From contig NZ_SMCQ01000032.1 in NCBI RefSeq assembly GCF_004343035.1, positions 1 to 33,066 on the forward strand: a stretch of 33,066 nt of DNA, written 5' to 3'. Below, in pieces: positions 33,043 to 33,066 of this stretch (its first letter is position 1; every line of letters starts with the position of its first letter). Source of the DNA: Longibaculum muris. Its GTDB lineage: Bacteria > Bacillota_I > Bacilli_A > Erysipelotrichales > Coprobacillaceae. The translations under genes were made by a program, and so were the position numbers. The notes beneath the pieces are model-generated. The model saw only the letters and a list, made by a program, of their open reading frames with translations, did not search any database and was not told the origin of the DNA.

Positions 33043-33066
33043 GGTATAATTTAGTCGATGAAAACA

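Noticed and set aside
33046-33066. TATAAT (33045-33050) and ATGAAAAC at the right edge, possibly the start of the next gene
   Set aside because: There is no ribosome site and fewer than four codons are visible, so no gene can be called.
1-33066. CRISPR arrays, tRNA genes and prophage
   Set aside because: No regularly spaced repeats, no tRNA-like cloverleaf sequence and no phage structural genes were seen; the 'holin' at 30841 is a chromosomal family name only.

Overview
The window is chromosomal DNA from a low-GC, spore-forming Gram-positive bacterium. AT-rich codon use, strong AGGAGG-type ribosome sites, U-tract terminators, RecU/PBP1A, GpsB, SpoIVA, SpoVS and CotE all point to Firmicutes (Bacillota). 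The short SpoIVA-HU, YpmB-DnaD-Nth and RodZ-PgsA-CinA-RecA-RNaseY blocks, plus many protein features, suggest an Erysipelotrichia/Coprobacillaceae-like gut anaerobe; that family-level placement is an inference.

Layout. Positions 1-1382 are a scarred accessory region: a 95-bp hairpin repeat, an N-terminally truncated Rpn/PD-(D/E)XK nuclease-transposase gene, and a tandem duplicate of its 3' end. Positions 1405-3108 hold an Lsa/Vga-like ABC-F ribosome-protection gene behind a leader with a 6-codon peptide and mutually exclusive hairpins, a textbook-shaped ribosome-stalling attenuator. Then come two overlapping flavodoxin-like genes (3163-4258) and a convergent VOC-family gene (to 4750). Positions 4900-9300 carry spoIVA, the HU gene, a YugP-type zinc protease, ypmB, dnaD and nth, in an order close to Bacillus.

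Positions 9308-11123 are an integrative-element scar between nth and ponA. It holds a second copy of the 95-bp repeat, a Tn916-type integrase deleted at both ends, an intact-looking excisionase, a small element-encoded protein, a lipoprotein and non-coding remnants. Positions 11166-14509 (minus strand) are the ponA-recU operon, divergent from gpsB and the RNase P RNA gene. Positions 15555-32104 are a long, mostly co-directional housekeeping block: rodZ, pgsA, cinA, recA, a TetR regulator, rny, ymdB, spoVS, an 81-aa unknown, miaB, ymcA-like, guaB, cotE, mutS, mutL, a small holin-like membrane protein and miaA. The window ends with an XRE-type regulator that has a striking period-5 glycine repeat.

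How the genes work together: three genes serve sporulation (basement coat SpoIVA, outer coat CotE, SpoVS). Several serve DNA repair and recombination (Nth, RecU, RecA, MutS, MutL). RodZ, PBP1A and GpsB coordinate wall growth. RNase Y, YmdB, RNase P, MiaA and MiaB handle RNA turnover and tRNA modification. The most interesting items are the ABC-F attenuator, a GuaB whose active-site numbering matches the IMPDH of the protozoan Tritrichomonas foetus, the shared hairpin repeat at two mobile-element scars, and the glycine-repeat regulator.
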